Part shown: positions 10,762-19,385 of the stretch, piece after piece
How positions within the stretch are numbered: position 1 is the first letter of the stretch
Layout: the number at the start of each line of letters is the position of its first letter
DNA from: Thiothrix subterranea
GTDB lineage: Bacteria > Pseudomonadota > Gammaproteobacteria > Thiotrichales > Thiotrichaceae
Reading direction: 5' to 3'
Assembly: GCF_016772315.1 (NCBI RefSeq)
Contig: NZ_CP053482.1
Location: 1,364,001-1,428,000 of the forward strand
DNA: 64,000 bases
Program-made: the position numbers and the translations under genes
Notes under the pieces: model-generated
Told to the model about the DNA's origin: nothing
The model's database searches: none
Seen by the model: the letters and a program-made list of their open reading frames with translations, nothing else

Positions 10762-11481
10762 TTAAGGGTCTGGTTTAAGGTCGGCTAATTCTAGCACCTC
10801 AATACCCGCTGCGGTGTAATGCCAGCGCAAATCAAAATCGTAGAGGCGCATGGCGTATACCCTGTCCACCACTTGCCCTTGCTGGTAGGAAGGGCGCGGG
10901 TCTTGACTCAGAATCTGCTCAATCAATACACGCACATCGGTGTGCCATTGCGCTTGTTTTTGCGCACATTGCTGGCTGGCTTGGGCAGAAAACATCACAG
11001 GCTGCGGCGCAAGTGGCGCATCCGGTGCAAAGCCTGCCCGCGCTTGCGGCAGCGCATCCGCATACGGAAGATACGGTTTAATATCCAGAATCGGCGTGCC
11101 ATCCAGCAAATCTGCCCCGGCGAGTTCGAGGGTGATGTTACTCCCTGACACCTGAATCCCGCATAACTCAGCCACCGTCAGACCAATCGGGTTGGGGCGA
11201 AACGTGGAACGGGTGGCGAATACACCCAGTCGTGCATTGCCGCCGAGACGCGGCGGGCGCACCGTGGGTTTCCAGCCTTGCGCTTGCGTGCCGTGGAAGA
11301 CGAAGATTAACCAGACGTGGGAAAAGCCTTCGAGTCCGCGCACGGTTTCGGGCAGGTTGTAGGGGGGCAACAGCGTGAGGGTGGCACGAGCGGCTGTGAC
11401 CAAACCGGGCTGGCGGGGGATGCCGAATTTTTCTTTGTAGGGGGAAGTGATTGCGCCGATGGGGGAAAGTGAGTACTTCAT
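10762..11481 (-). CDS. trmO: tRNA (N6-threonylcarbamoyladenosine(37)-N6)-methyltransferase TrmO
   Basis: 239 residues from the ATG at 11481 (MKYSLSPIGAI). The N-terminal TsaA/TrmO beta-barrel has the family sequence PIGAITSPYKEKFGIPRQPGL, then GFSHVWLIFVFH, FATRSTFRPNPIGLTV and DLLDGTPILDIKPYLPYAD. It methylates t6A37 in some tRNAs with S-adenosylmethionine. An in-frame extension to 11511 exists, but this start sits 2 bases after the preceding gene's stop and fits the family start. Confidence 0.92.
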   Translation of the reverse strand: MKYSLSPIGAITSPYKEKFGIPRQPGLVTAARATLTLLPPYNLPETVRGLEGFSHVWLIFVFHGTQAQGWKPTVRPPRLGGNARLGVFATRSTFRPNPIGLTVAELCGIQVSGSNITLELAGADLLDGTPILDIKPYLPYADALPQARAGFAPDAPLAPQPVMFSAQASQQCAQKQAQWHTDVRVLIEQILSQDPRPSYQQGQVVDRVYAMRLYDFDLRWHYTAAGIEVLELADLKPDP

Positions 11482-11483
11482 GT

Positions 11484-12242
11484 TTACAATAGTCCCCGCA
11501 ACTTCGCCCACACAATCCCCATGTACTCATACGCCACCCGTTGCGCCGCCAACACAGAGTCACTATCTGGGAATAAGTCAGCCGGACTAAACCCCGCGTT
11601 ATCTTGCACCACATAATGCGTTGGTGCAGGCACGACATTCACCCCCGCCAACCTGAACAAACCCACCGCACGCGGCATATGCGACGCTGATGTCACGAGA
11701 AGTACTTTGTCATCACCCACCATTTGCCGAATAATGAGCGCTTGGGTTTCGGTATCTGGCGACTCCTCATCCACCCGAATATCGGCGGGATTGACTCCCA
11801 GTGACAACGCCATTTCACGCATGGATTCCGCATCCGAACCAGAGCCAAACACTCGCCCGCCAGAAACCAGTAATGTCGCCCCCGGCAATTGCCGATACAA
11901 ACGAATCCCTTCCACCAATCGCCCCAACGATGCCTCACTCAAACGCGCATGGAGCGGAATTGCCGCATCAGAAAATGTACCGCCACCCAACACGGCAACC
12001 CATTTTGCATCCCCCACCACCGCAGTCACGGGTGGATATTCATGCTCCAACGCTTTCAAAGCAGGCGCAAATCCCCAACCATAGCTCACCGCCAGCAACA
12101 ATACCGAACCCGCCGTGACCAAAACCTTGCCAGTTTTCTGCCGATGCGTGAACCACAGCAGCACCAAACCGATCAGCAGCAACAACACACACAACGACAG
12201 CGGCATAATGGCGTTAGACAACAGTTTTTTGAACAAGAACAT
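11484..12242 (-). CDS. ElyC/YdcF-family (DUF218) envelope protein
   Basis: 252 residues from MFLFKKLLSNAIM, chosen because GAGGGAG lies 8-12 bases upstream; an extension to 12275 has no comparable signal. Two N-terminal transmembrane helices (about 12-30 and 36-58) precede a DUF218 domain with VLGGGTFSDA, LLVSGGRVFGS, SPDTETQA and LLVTSASHMPRAVGLF. ElyC of E. coli affects peptidoglycan and enterobacterial common antigen metabolism. It heads the run trmO-dacB-tamA-tamB and is 2 bases from trmO. Confidence 0.85.
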   Translation of the reverse strand: MFLFKKLLSNAIMPLSLCVLLLLIGLVLLWFTHRQKTGKVLVTAGSVLLLAVSYGWGFAPALKALEHEYPPVTAVVGDAKWVAVLGGGTFSDAAIPLHARLSEASLGRLVEGIRLYRQLPGATLLVSGGRVFGSGSDAESMREMALSLGVNPADIRVDEESPDTETQALIIRQMVGDDKVLLVTSASHMPRAVGLFRLAGVNVVPAPTHYVVQDNAGFSPADLFPDSDSVLAAQRVAYEYMGIVWAKLRGLL

Positions 12243-12283
12243 CCCCAGAACTCCCTCACAATTTTGATAATTCAAGGCTATAC

Positions 12284-12298
12284 TTTAGAATATCTAAA
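12284..12298. promoter_or_regulatory. 15-bp palindrome between divergent genes (possible operator)
   Basis: TTTAGA-ATA-TCTAAA is a perfect inverted repeat with a 3-base centre. It lies in the 78-base space between the divergent starts of the ydcF-like gene (12242) and the DUF4143 ATPase (12321). AT-rich -10-like sequence overlaps it. Function is not known. Confidence 0.3.
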
Positions 12299-12320
12299 CC
12301 CTAACTTTACATTTGCAAAT

Positions 12321-13568
12321 ATGTTTACCGAACGCCGCCTCGCCCCTAAGCTCTTGACCGCCCTCAACAGCAGCCCGATTGTGTTCATCAGCGGCGCACG
12401 CCAAGCCGGAAAAAGCACCTTAGTACAAACGCTGGCGGCAGACCACTTCCCCGCCGATTACGTCACCTTCGACAGTCCCACCGCGATGGCAGCCGCTGTT
12501 AGCAACCCCGACTTCTTCCTAAGCCGCGACCGCCCACTGATTATCGACGAAGTTCAGCTTGTCCCCGACATCTTCCGCGCCCTCAAAAAACGCATCGACG
12601 ACTTGCGCCTCAAAGACAAAGCCAACAGTAACGGACGCTATTTACTGACAGGTTCAGCCAATATCATGGCATTGCCCAAACTCGCGGATGCACTAGTCGG
12701 ACGCATGGCGTTGCTAAGCCTCTACCCCCTCTCCGCACTGGAACTGCACCAACAAAACGGCACATTCCTCACCAACCTATTCAGCAACCGCTTCCCCTAT
12801 CAAACCCTCAACACCAGTATGGAAGCCACACTGACCACCATCCACGATGCAACATTCCCAGAACTCCCCGGCAAAACCGATGCAGAACGCGAGTTGTGGT
12901 TTGACAGTTATATCAGCACCCTATTACAACGTGATGTGCGCCAAATCGCCGAAGTCGAAAAAATCACCTTGCTACCCAGCCTATTACGTCTAATGGCAGC
13001 ACGCGCGGGCAATCTGGTGAATGACAGTGAAATCGCCCGCAGTGTCGGTCTGAATGCTGTGACAGGCAAACGTTACCGCACCCTTTTAGAATTCATGTAC
13101 CTCACCACCGATATTCCGCCGTGGTTTCGCAATATTGAAAAGCGCCTAATCAAAGCGCCCAAAGCCTACTTGTTGGACACCAATTTGCTCTGCCACACGC
13201 TCGGCTACCGCCTACAAGATTTACCCTTACACAACCCTACGCTGTTTGGGCATGTCCTCGAAAACTTTGTTGCCAGCGAACTCATCAAGCAATTGTCGTT
13301 CAGTAATACCCGCGCCAACTTGTTTCATTTCCGCACCAGTGACGGTAAAGAGGTCGATTTCGTCTTAGAACAACCCAATGGACAATTAGCAGGCGTTGAA
13401 GTCAAAGCCGCAGGGCAAGTCCAAAGCAGTGATTTCAAAGGCTTGCAAGAACTGCAACAACAAGTAGGCGCTGACTTTCTCTGTGGCGTGGTATTGTATC
13501 AAGGCACTGAAACCGTTCCATTCGGTGAAAAGTTGTGGGCAGTGCCATTACCCGCACTCTGGCATTAA
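12321..13568 (+). CDS. AAA-family ATPase with DUF4143 domain
   Basis: 415 residues from MFTERRLAPKLL. Walker A is SGARQAGKST near residue 25. Walker B is LIIDEVQLVPD near residue 75, followed by RYLLTGSANI (sensor-like). A C-terminal DUF4143 domain ends with FHFRTSDGKEVDFVLE and GVEVKAAGQV, a pattern resembling PD-(D/E)XK nucleases. The frame stays open upstream to 11889, but that stretch overlaps the ydcF-like gene on the other strand and does not resemble the family. These proteins are common accessory ATPases of unknown role. Its stop overlaps the convergent gene by 4 bases. Confidence 0.85.
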   Translation: MFTERRLAPKLLTALNSSPIVFISGARQAGKSTLVQTLAADHFPADYVTFDSPTAMAAAVSNPDFFLSRDRPLIIDEVQLVPDIFRALKKRIDDLRLKDKANSNGRYLLTGSANIMALPKLADALVGRMALLSLYPLSALELHQQNGTFLTNLFSNRFPYQTLNTSMEATLTTIHDATFPELPGKTDAERELWFDSYISTLLQRDVRQIAEVEKITLLPSLLRLMAARAGNLVNDSEIARSVGLNAVTGKRYRTLLEFMYLTTDIPPWFRNIEKRLIKAPKAYLLDTNLLCHTLGYRLQDLPLHNPTLFGHVLENFVASELIKQLSFSNTRANLFHFRTSDGKEVDFVLEQPNGQLAGVEVKAAGQVQSSDFKGLQELQQQVGADFLCGVVLYQGTETVPFGEKLWAVPLPALWH

Positions 13569-14056
13569 CTTTGCCCCGGCCCGATGTGTTGCAACTCACG
13601 CAAGCCTTCCCCCGCCAACACAAACGCTTGCCCAAACCCCATCACGAAGCGCCCGGATTGCGGAACCAGCCGAAACATCACGAAATCCCCCAAGCCACGC
13701 AGCAAGCCCACCACATTGCCAAATCGCGCCTCCATCGCATCCAATAGCGATGCATATTCCGCCGCTTCCCGCGCCACGACCTCTGCCACACAGCGGTAAG
13801 TCACACGAGTACGTGCAAAAATTTGCCGCGCCATTTGTTCATCCTCAATCAGCAAGACTGAGAGTTGCGGGTGTTGCAGAATTTCTTGCGTATGGCTCGA
13901 TAGCCGACTCACGAAAATACAAAAATGCCCCGCGTCATCCTGCACAAATGGCGCATAACTGATCGACGGCTCCCCCCCTGCATCCAAGGTAGCCAATTGC
14001 AGGGTTTTTGCACACTTCAGTAGTTGCCCCAGTGTTTCCTCAGGGTTCTTGCTCAT
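13565..14056 (-). CDS. HugZ-like/pyridoxamine 5'-phosphate oxidase-fold protein
   Basis: 163 residues from MSKNPEETLG; GCGGAG lies 8 bases upstream, so the 15-base longer reading frame is less likely. The split-barrel fold is suggested by LATLDAGGEPSISYAPFV near the N-terminus. Downstream FARTRVTYRC and a C-terminal GDFVMFRLVPQSGRFVMGFGQA resemble HugZ haem-utilisation proteins and related FMN-binding folds. The reaction cannot be told from sequence alone. It converges on the DUF4143 gene with overlapping stop codons. Confidence 0.8.
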   Translation of the reverse strand: MSKNPEETLGQLLKCAKTLQLATLDAGGEPSISYAPFVQDDAGHFCIFVSRLSSHTQEILQHPQLSVLLIEDEQMARQIFARTRVTYRCVAEVVAREAAEYASLLDAMEARFGNVVGLLRGLGDFVMFRLVPQSGRFVMGFGQAFVLAGEGLRELQHIGPGQS

Positions 14057-14200
14057 GACTTTTCTCCGCAAATAAGCTCATCATACAACTCATCAGTTCA
14101 TTTTGCGTGATGCGTGCTTGCGGGAGCATCATTCTGTGCAACTTTTTTCTGTTTCAAACCTCTATATAACCATAACAATACAGCACTTAGGAGTTAGACC

Positions 14201-14665
14201 ATGCTCAAGGTATTTTTTTCCTCATTAACAAGGCAAATCATCGGCGCACTGGTGTTTTTAAGCATCATTTCTGCCTGTAGCTTTGACGCCAGAGAACCCG
14301 CACCTAATATGACGTTAGCAAGCACCAGTTGGACATTGAAAACCTTGGATGGCAAACCCGTCACCACCGACAAATTACCCACCATTCAATTTGATAACAC
14401 ACGCATGAATGGCTATTCCGGTTGCAACCAATTTTTCGGCAACTACACCAGCAGCAGCGACGGCATTTTCACCACCAGTGCGGTAGGCGCAACTAAAATG
14501 GCATGTCTCGATGACAAAAATGCCTTGGAACAACAATTTTTTGCCCAACTGGAAAAAGCCAATCAATATGCAATTACCCTTGAACAACTCCATCTCTTGG
14601 ATGACAAGCGTAATATTTTGATGGTTTTGAATGCAGCAAAACCAGCCGCTGACAAAGCAAAATAA
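14201..14665 (+). CDS. META-domain (HslJ-like) lipoprotein
   Basis: 154 residues. The signal peptide ends in a lipobox (IISAC), so a lipoprotein is expected. The META domain shows ASTSWTLKTLDGKPV, then MNGYSGCNQFFGNY and TTSAVGATKMACLD. HslJ relatives are associated with heat shock and novobiocin resistance in E. coli; the molecular role is unclear. A good ribosome-binding site (TTAGGAG) precedes the ATG. A terminator follows at 14697. Confidence 0.85.
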   Translation: MLKVFFSSLTRQIIGALVFLSIISACSFDAREPAPNMTLASTSWTLKTLDGKPVTTDKLPTIQFDNTRMNGYSGCNQFFGNYTSSSDGIFTTSAVGATKMACLDDKNALEQQFFAQLEKANQYAITLEQLHLLDDKRNILMVLNAAKPAADKAK

Positions 14666-14696
14666 GATTTTTTACCGTTTATCATAAAAATAAAAT

Positions 14697-14728
14697 GGGC
14701 TGGCATTCCCACACTAGATGACCAGCCC
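14697..14728 (+). terminator. Hairpin terminator after the META-domain gene
   Basis: GGGCTGG (14697-14703) pairs with CCAGCCC (14722-14728) around an 18-base loop and is followed by a T-rich stretch (TTCATATTCTT). It separates the lipoprotein gene from the amine-oxidase-like operon. Confidence 0.6.
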
Positions 14729-14777
14729 TTCATATTCTTAAACTGACACCAACATTTACATAATAACGGTTTCAGTC

Positions 14778-15455
14778 ATGCCTAAGATATTGTCACTACG
14801 CACCTTGCTGCATTGCGCCACGCTGCTCTGTGCGCTAACACACTTACCAGCCGTCGCCAACAATCTTGATCCGCTGAGTGAGGCTGAAATAGCACGTGCC
14901 ACCCAGCGTGCTAATACTGCTCCCCCTGTCTCCACTGTCCGCAGCACCCCAACCAATAGCAGCACAACGACACCCGCACCAGAACTGCTGTTGGTCGAAC
15001 GTCACCCCAACGCCAAAGGCCAAACCGCCCGCCTAGCGGATGTCTACACCTATTACTACAGCACCAATGAAACCCTTATTGAGGTGATTGACCTCGACAC
15101 CAACCAAGTGATTTCCAGCAGACGTGAACAAAACCTGCAACTGCCGCTGACTGCCAACGAATTGCAACGCGCCTCTGCTCTCATCTTTGCCGATGACGAA
15201 CAGCGCAGCCTATTGGATGCCGAATTCAAGCGCATTACCGGGCAAACCCTGAATAACCCCATGCAACAATTACAGGTCAAAGCCTTCGTCTTCCACGCCT
15301 CCAGCTTGCCCGAACAGCTTAATGCCGCGTCTCAGCAATGCGGCTTGCACCGTTGCGCCCAAGTGCTGCTCTACACCGCCGATTCCGTGGTGTTTGAAGT
15401 CAGCCCCATCGTCAACCTGTCCGCAGGTGTCATTACGCAAAACATCGGCTTCTAA
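14778..15455 (+). CDS. Secreted protein resembling the N-terminal (N2/N3) domains of copper amine oxidase
   Basis: 225 residues with a signal peptide (cleavage near VANN). The mature start LDPLSEAEIARA resembles the opening of copper amine oxidases, where PLT/SxxEI begins the N2 domain. VERHPNAKGQTARLADVYTY with a following IEVIDLDTNQVISS fits the small N2/N3 folds. No catalytic motif is present and the resemblance is moderate. Its stop is 12 bases before an amine-oxidase-like catalytic-domain gene in the same frame, but that gene has its own ribosome-binding site and signal peptide, so this is a two-gene arrangement and not an obvious nonsense mutation. Confidence 0.6.
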   Translation: MPKILSLRTLLHCATLLCALTHLPAVANNLDPLSEAEIARATQRANTAPPVSTVRSTPTNSSTTTPAPELLLVERHPNAKGQTARLADVYTYYYSTNETLIEVIDLDTNQVISSRREQNLQLPLTANELQRASALIFADDEQRSLLDAEFKRITGQTLNNPMQQLQVKAFVFHASSLPEQLNAASQQCGLHRCAQVLLYTADSVVFEVSPIVNLSAGVITQNIGF

Positions 15456-15467
15456 GGGAACCCCACC

Positions 15468-16628
15468 ATGCAATACCGCACTCCCCTACTGGCACTCAGC
15501 CTCCTAATCACTTGGCAACAACCCGTGTTTGCTGCCCCTAGCACTGCCTGCACCGGGCAAACACTCAGCAAAACCTTCGCATCCGGTGCAAGCTGGAATC
15601 TCTGCTGGACACCCCGCCAAGCCGAAGGCATTGTCTTATCGCAAGTCATCTACAAAGCCCCCAACCACCCCGCACGGCGTGTACTGGGCGAAGCCGCACT
15701 TTCCCAACTGGAAACCGCCCTTGATGACGGCTCGGTTGCGCCTTTATTTCTGAGCACCGAAGCCGGTTTCGGCGGCAATAATCTGCAAACCCTCAACGCT
15801 GCCGATTGCAGCGGCGGCACACTACAAACCGCCAGCGGGCGCAATGTATTGTGTGCCACCACCCGCGACCACGGCTATTCCTACAAATACACCACCCAAC
15901 GCCAAGGGCAATTGTGGGAATTGAGCAGCCATTCACAAATCGGCTCGCGCAATTACGCGGTACGCTGGCGCTTTTATGAAAACGGTACGATTGAACCCAG
16001 CCTTGGTTTGAGCGGCGAACTACCTGTCGTTGACGCCAGTGCTGCCCAATACGGCTGGCCTGCCATGCAAAGCGGCAAAATCGCCACAGGTTTCACCGAT
16101 CATGCGCTCTGGCGGCTGGATTTCGACCTCGACACCACCCCAGCCAATGACCTAGTAGAAGAAATCAGCAGCACCCCGAGTTCGGATCGCTTACGCAAAA
16201 CCAAAGCCATTGCCCCGCTTAACACCGAAACCGGGCGCAGTTTTGACCCCGAAACCAAACGTTTCTGGCGTATCCGCGATGGCATTCTCACCAATGGCAG
16301 CGTTGGGCAACTCTCCTATGAACTGATTCCCAACCGTTACGACCACAGCCGCGCCAATAGCAGCAATACCCCCTGGCTGGCGCAAGACGTGTTTTTCACC
16401 CGCTACAACGCTTGTGAGAAACACGCTGCCAATAACCCCACCAGCAATTGCACCGCCAACGTTAGCCAATTTACCAACGCTGAGAGCCTCAATCAGCAAG
16501 ACATCGTAGTGTGGTACAAACAAAGCTACCACCACTTACCCCGCAGCGAAGACAGCAATCGCATTGGCACGGTGTGGAGCAGCTTCCAACTGTTACCGCG
16601 TGACTGGCATTCCACCAACCCTTTCTGA
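15468..16628 (+). CDS. Copper amine oxidase-like protein lacking active-site residues (probable pseudoenzyme)
   Basis: 386 residues with a signal peptide (cleavage near VFAAPS) and AAGGGAA-type ribosome-binding sequence. The fold signature of the amine-oxidase catalytic domain is clear: EGIVLSQVIYK, WRFYENGTIEPSLGLSG, LWRLDFDLD, FWRIRDG, and the closing HLPRSED...LLPRDWHSTNPF. Aligned with its neighbour and with the family as I remember it, the TPQ-forming Tyr is Arg161, the copper His-x-His is Phe209-Thr-Asp211, and the catalytic base Asp is Leu95. Only the third copper His (His356) remains. Amine oxidation through TPQ is therefore unlikely; a binding or structural role is an inference. Confidence 0.75.
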   Translation: MQYRTPLLALSLLITWQQPVFAAPSTACTGQTLSKTFASGASWNLCWTPRQAEGIVLSQVIYKAPNHPARRVLGEAALSQLETALDDGSVAPLFLSTEAGFGGNNLQTLNAADCSGGTLQTASGRNVLCATTRDHGYSYKYTTQRQGQLWELSSHSQIGSRNYAVRWRFYENGTIEPSLGLSGELPVVDASAAQYGWPAMQSGKIATGFTDHALWRLDFDLDTTPANDLVEEISSTPSSDRLRKTKAIAPLNTETGRSFDPETKRFWRIRDGILTNGSVGQLSYELIPNRYDHSRANSSNTPWLAQDVFFTRYNACEKHAANNPTSNCTANVSQFTNAESLNQQDIVVWYKQSYHHLPRSEDSNRIGTVWSSFQLLPRDWHSTNPF

Positions 16629-16645
16629 TAGCGAGAACGATAACA

Positions 16646-18973
16646 ATGAAACCATCAGTTTATGCGTATGCCGCCACCGTTCTGCTGGCACTCGGCAATT
16701 TCTTGCCTACGAGCGTACAAGCCGCCGAATTTTGCGCCGATCAGTATTACGTTGACACCACACTCCCCAATCAATCGCGCTGGGATATGTGTTGGGAACA
16801 CCGCAACCGCGAAGGCATTGTGTTGCACCACATCCATTACACCCCCAAGAACGGCACGCGCCGCATGGTGCTGTATCAAGCAGCCGTGGCACAAATTCAC
16901 GTTCCCTACGATGACAATGGCGCACGCTACCATGACGTATCCGACTATGGCTTGGGCAATAACTACATGTCTGCATTGACGGCACAAGAATGCGTTGGCG
17001 GGCAACTGCTCAGCTATGCAGGCAAAAATGTGCTGTGCCAACAAGTCACACCCCGCGACGATGCTTACAGCGTCGACAATGACCGTTTGCAGGGCGATGC
17101 CCTCAGTTTGTTCAGCGTTTCCGCTATCGGTGCGTACAACTACATCCCCGAATGGCGCTTTCTGGATGACGGCGCGATCGAACCCGGCATCGGTGCAACC
17201 GGCGCTCTGCAACGTTTTGGCGCGAGTAACATTGCTCAACACGGCTGGCTCTTGGAAAGCAATAAAGTCGGCATTGCCCACCTACACAATTTTTTCTGGA
17301 AACTGGACTTCGACCTCGGCGGCACCGGCACCGACGATGTAGTGGAAGAAATCAACCACACCCAAAACGCAGGAAAACTAGCACGCACCCACACGCCATT
17401 CACCAGCGAAGCCGCCCGCTCGGTCGATCCGGCAAGCTTGCGCAGTTGGCGCGTTATGGATGGCAGCCTGAAAAACAGCAAAGGTTTGCCACTCTCCTAC
17501 GAAATCCAGCTCCCCGAATCGTTACAACGCGATGTAGGCCCCAGCACCGAACCCTTTACCCACAACGATTTCTACGTCACTAAGCAAAAAAGCTGTGAAT
17601 TATTCGCCTCCCACAACCCGACGACCAACGCCTGTGCGGAAAACCTCAGCGCGTTTGTCAATGGTGAAAACCTTAGCGGGCAAGACATTGTGGTATGGCC
17701 TTCCACCACGTTCTACCACATGCCCCGCGCCGAAGACGCACCGCGCATGGATACCCACTGGAGTCACATCCGCGTCATTCCTCGCGACTGGCACGACAAA
17801 AATCCACTGAGCAATAGCGCGGAAACCACGGCTGATACCACCCCACCGCCGCCACCTCCTCCGCCGCCTGCGACTGGCAGCGTGTCGAATAATGCCAACG
17901 GTATCAGCGTCAATGGCAACCTAAGCGACTGGGCAAGCCTGACATCGTTTGGCACTGATCCCGATGACGTGACGGGTACTAACAACAAACTCAACTGGCT
18001 AGAAGCATGGGCAGCCAACGACACTGACCGCGTTTACCTTGCCTACAAAACCAAAGGTAACATCGACACCAGTGGTTTCTGGGGCTATCAGGCGTATTTG
18101 GATACTGACGCCAGCACCACCAGCGGCTACCGCACCGGCGCATTGGGCGCGGACTACTTAGTGGAAGGCGCGAACCTGTGGCGTTATACCGGCGACGGCA
18201 CAAGCTGGAGTTGGGCATACCAAGGCAATATGACCGCGCAAACCAGTGGCAATGCCGCAGAATTCAGCTTCCCACGTAGCTGGTTAGGCAATAGCAATGA
18301 ATTACGGGTTCTGTTCTGGGGCAACAATGCCGCGTTTGGTGGCGATGCGAAAGACGCTTACCCCGATGGCGCATTCAACACCGCCAGCACCACGCGCTAT
18401 TTCACTTATAAAATGTATATACCAACCACCACCGGAACCAACAGCATCAGCAACCCTGTCACCAGTCTTACCATCAATGGCAATCTGAGTGACTGGAACA
18501 GCATGACTTCTTTCGGTATCGACCCAACCGACGTGAGCGGTGCTAATAACCCGTTGGATTGGCAAGAAGGCTGGCTGGCGCACACCAGCAGCAATGTTTA
18601 CCTCGCTTACCGCACCCTCAATGCGGTAGATACCAGCAAATTCTGGGGCTACCAAGTCTATTTCGACACCGACAGCAATGGCGCAACCGGCTACCAAAAC
18701 AGTGCCTTGGGCGCGGAATACATGCTGGAAGGTCAAACCGTTTGGCGCTATACCGGCGATGGCGACAGTTGGAGCTGGACACCCCAAGGCACGACCACCA
18801 ACGCGGCAAGCGGGCAAACCGCAGAATTCAGCTTTCCGCGTAGCTGGTTAGGCAACCCAACCAACTTGCGCCTAATGTTCCGAGGCAATAACGCTGCCTT
18901 TGGTGGCACGGCTGAAGACGTTTATCCGAATGCCACGGCAAACCCGCGCTATTTCACGTACCGTTTTCAATAA
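16646..18973 (+). CDS. Divergent copper amine oxidase-like protein with two C-terminal surface-binding modules
   Basis: 775 residues. Signal peptide ends near VQAAEF. The amine-oxidase-like catalytic domain (about 28-390) keeps the base Asp97 (HDVSDYGLG), copper ligands His212 and His214 (AHLHNFFWKLD) and His358 (YHMPRAED). The TPQ-position Tyr164 is present, but in the context A-Y-N instead of N-Y-D/E. A poly-proline linker near residue 400 leads to two roughly 175-residue homologous modules (411-591 and 598-775), each starting NGNLSDW and containing YTGDG and EFSFPRSWLGN, similar to CBM9/DOMON-like sandwiches. It is 17 bases after its paralogue and 1 base before the YtkA-like gene. Confidence 0.75.
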   Translation: MKPSVYAYAATVLLALGNFLPTSVQAAEFCADQYYVDTTLPNQSRWDMCWEHRNREGIVLHHIHYTPKNGTRRMVLYQAAVAQIHVPYDDNGARYHDVSDYGLGNNYMSALTAQECVGGQLLSYAGKNVLCQQVTPRDDAYSVDNDRLQGDALSLFSVSAIGAYNYIPEWRFLDDGAIEPGIGATGALQRFGASNIAQHGWLLESNKVGIAHLHNFFWKLDFDLGGTGTDDVVEEINHTQNAGKLARTHTPFTSEAARSVDPASLRSWRVMDGSLKNSKGLPLSYEIQLPESLQRDVGPSTEPFTHNDFYVTKQKSCELFASHNPTTNACAENLSAFVNGENLSGQDIVVWPSTTFYHMPRAEDAPRMDTHWSHIRVIPRDWHDKNPLSNSAETTADTTPPPPPPPPPATGSVSNNANGISVNGNLSDWASLTSFGTDPDDVTGTNNKLNWLEAWAANDTDRVYLAYKTKGNIDTSGFWGYQAYLDTDASTTSGYRTGALGADYLVEGANLWRYTGDGTSWSWAYQGNMTAQTSGNAAEFSFPRSWLGNSNELRVLFWGNNAAFGGDAKDAYPDGAFNTASTTRYFTYKMYIPTTTGTNSISNPVTSLTINGNLSDWNSMTSFGIDPTDVSGANNPLDWQEGWLAHTSSNVYLAYRTLNAVDTSKFWGYQVYFDTDSNGATGYQNSALGAEYMLEGQTVWRYTGDGDSWSWTPQGTTTNAASGQTAEFSFPRSWLGNPTNLRLMFRGNNAAFGGTAEDVYPNATANPRYFTYRFQ

Positions 18974-18974
18974 T

Positions 18975-19385
18975 ATGCAAATAAAACTGCTCACCGTAAC
19001 ACTCAGCCTGCTAGTGGCAGGCTGTCAAAACAGCACGGCGAATACCGTCTGGCAGCTTCAACAAGCCAGCAGCAAAGCGCTGTATCAAGCCACCGTGACG
19101 TGTGCCGCGCCGCCCAGCGTCGGCACATTTCAGGAATGCCGCTTGCAAGTCGACAGCCCGCAAACCCTACCCACCGATCTCGTGATTGCCGTGGATGGCG
19201 GAATGCCATCCCACGGACACGGCTTACCCACCGCCCCGCAAGCGATACCCACGGGCAAACCCGGTGAATTCCGCATCGACGGTTTAAAATACAGTATGCC
19301 GGGCGAATGGGTACTGGGTTTCTGGCTGCATTCGGATAACGCCCCCGCCGCACAAGACAAAATCGTCTTTTGGTTCACGCTATGA
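18975..19385 (+). CDS. YtkA-like lipoprotein
   Basis: 136 residues from MQIKLL, one base after the preceding stop. The lipobox is LLVAGC. The C-terminal half carries MPSHGHGLPTAP and a later YSMPGEWVLGFWL, the pattern of YtkA-like domains, which are often encoded beside di-haem cytochrome c peroxidases. The His/Met content suggests possible metal binding, but this is inference. The stop overlaps the MauG-like start by 4 bases (ATGA), so the two are translationally coupled. Confidence 0.7.
   Translation: MQIKLLTVTLSLLVAGCQNSTANTVWQLQQASSKALYQATVTCAAPPSVGTFQECRLQVDSPQTLPTDLVIAVDGGMPSHGHGLPTAPQAIPTGKPGEFRIDGLKYSMPGEWVLGFWLHSDNAPAAQDKIVFWFTL

Noticed and set aside
11889-12320. N-terminal extension of the DUF4143 ATPase
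   Set aside because: It overlaps the ydcF-like gene antisense and does not resemble the family; ATG 12321 matches the expected N-terminus.
14778-16628. A single amine-oxidase gene broken by a nonsense codon
   Set aside because: Both parts are in one frame, but the second has its own ribosome-binding site and signal peptide, so two genes are more likely.
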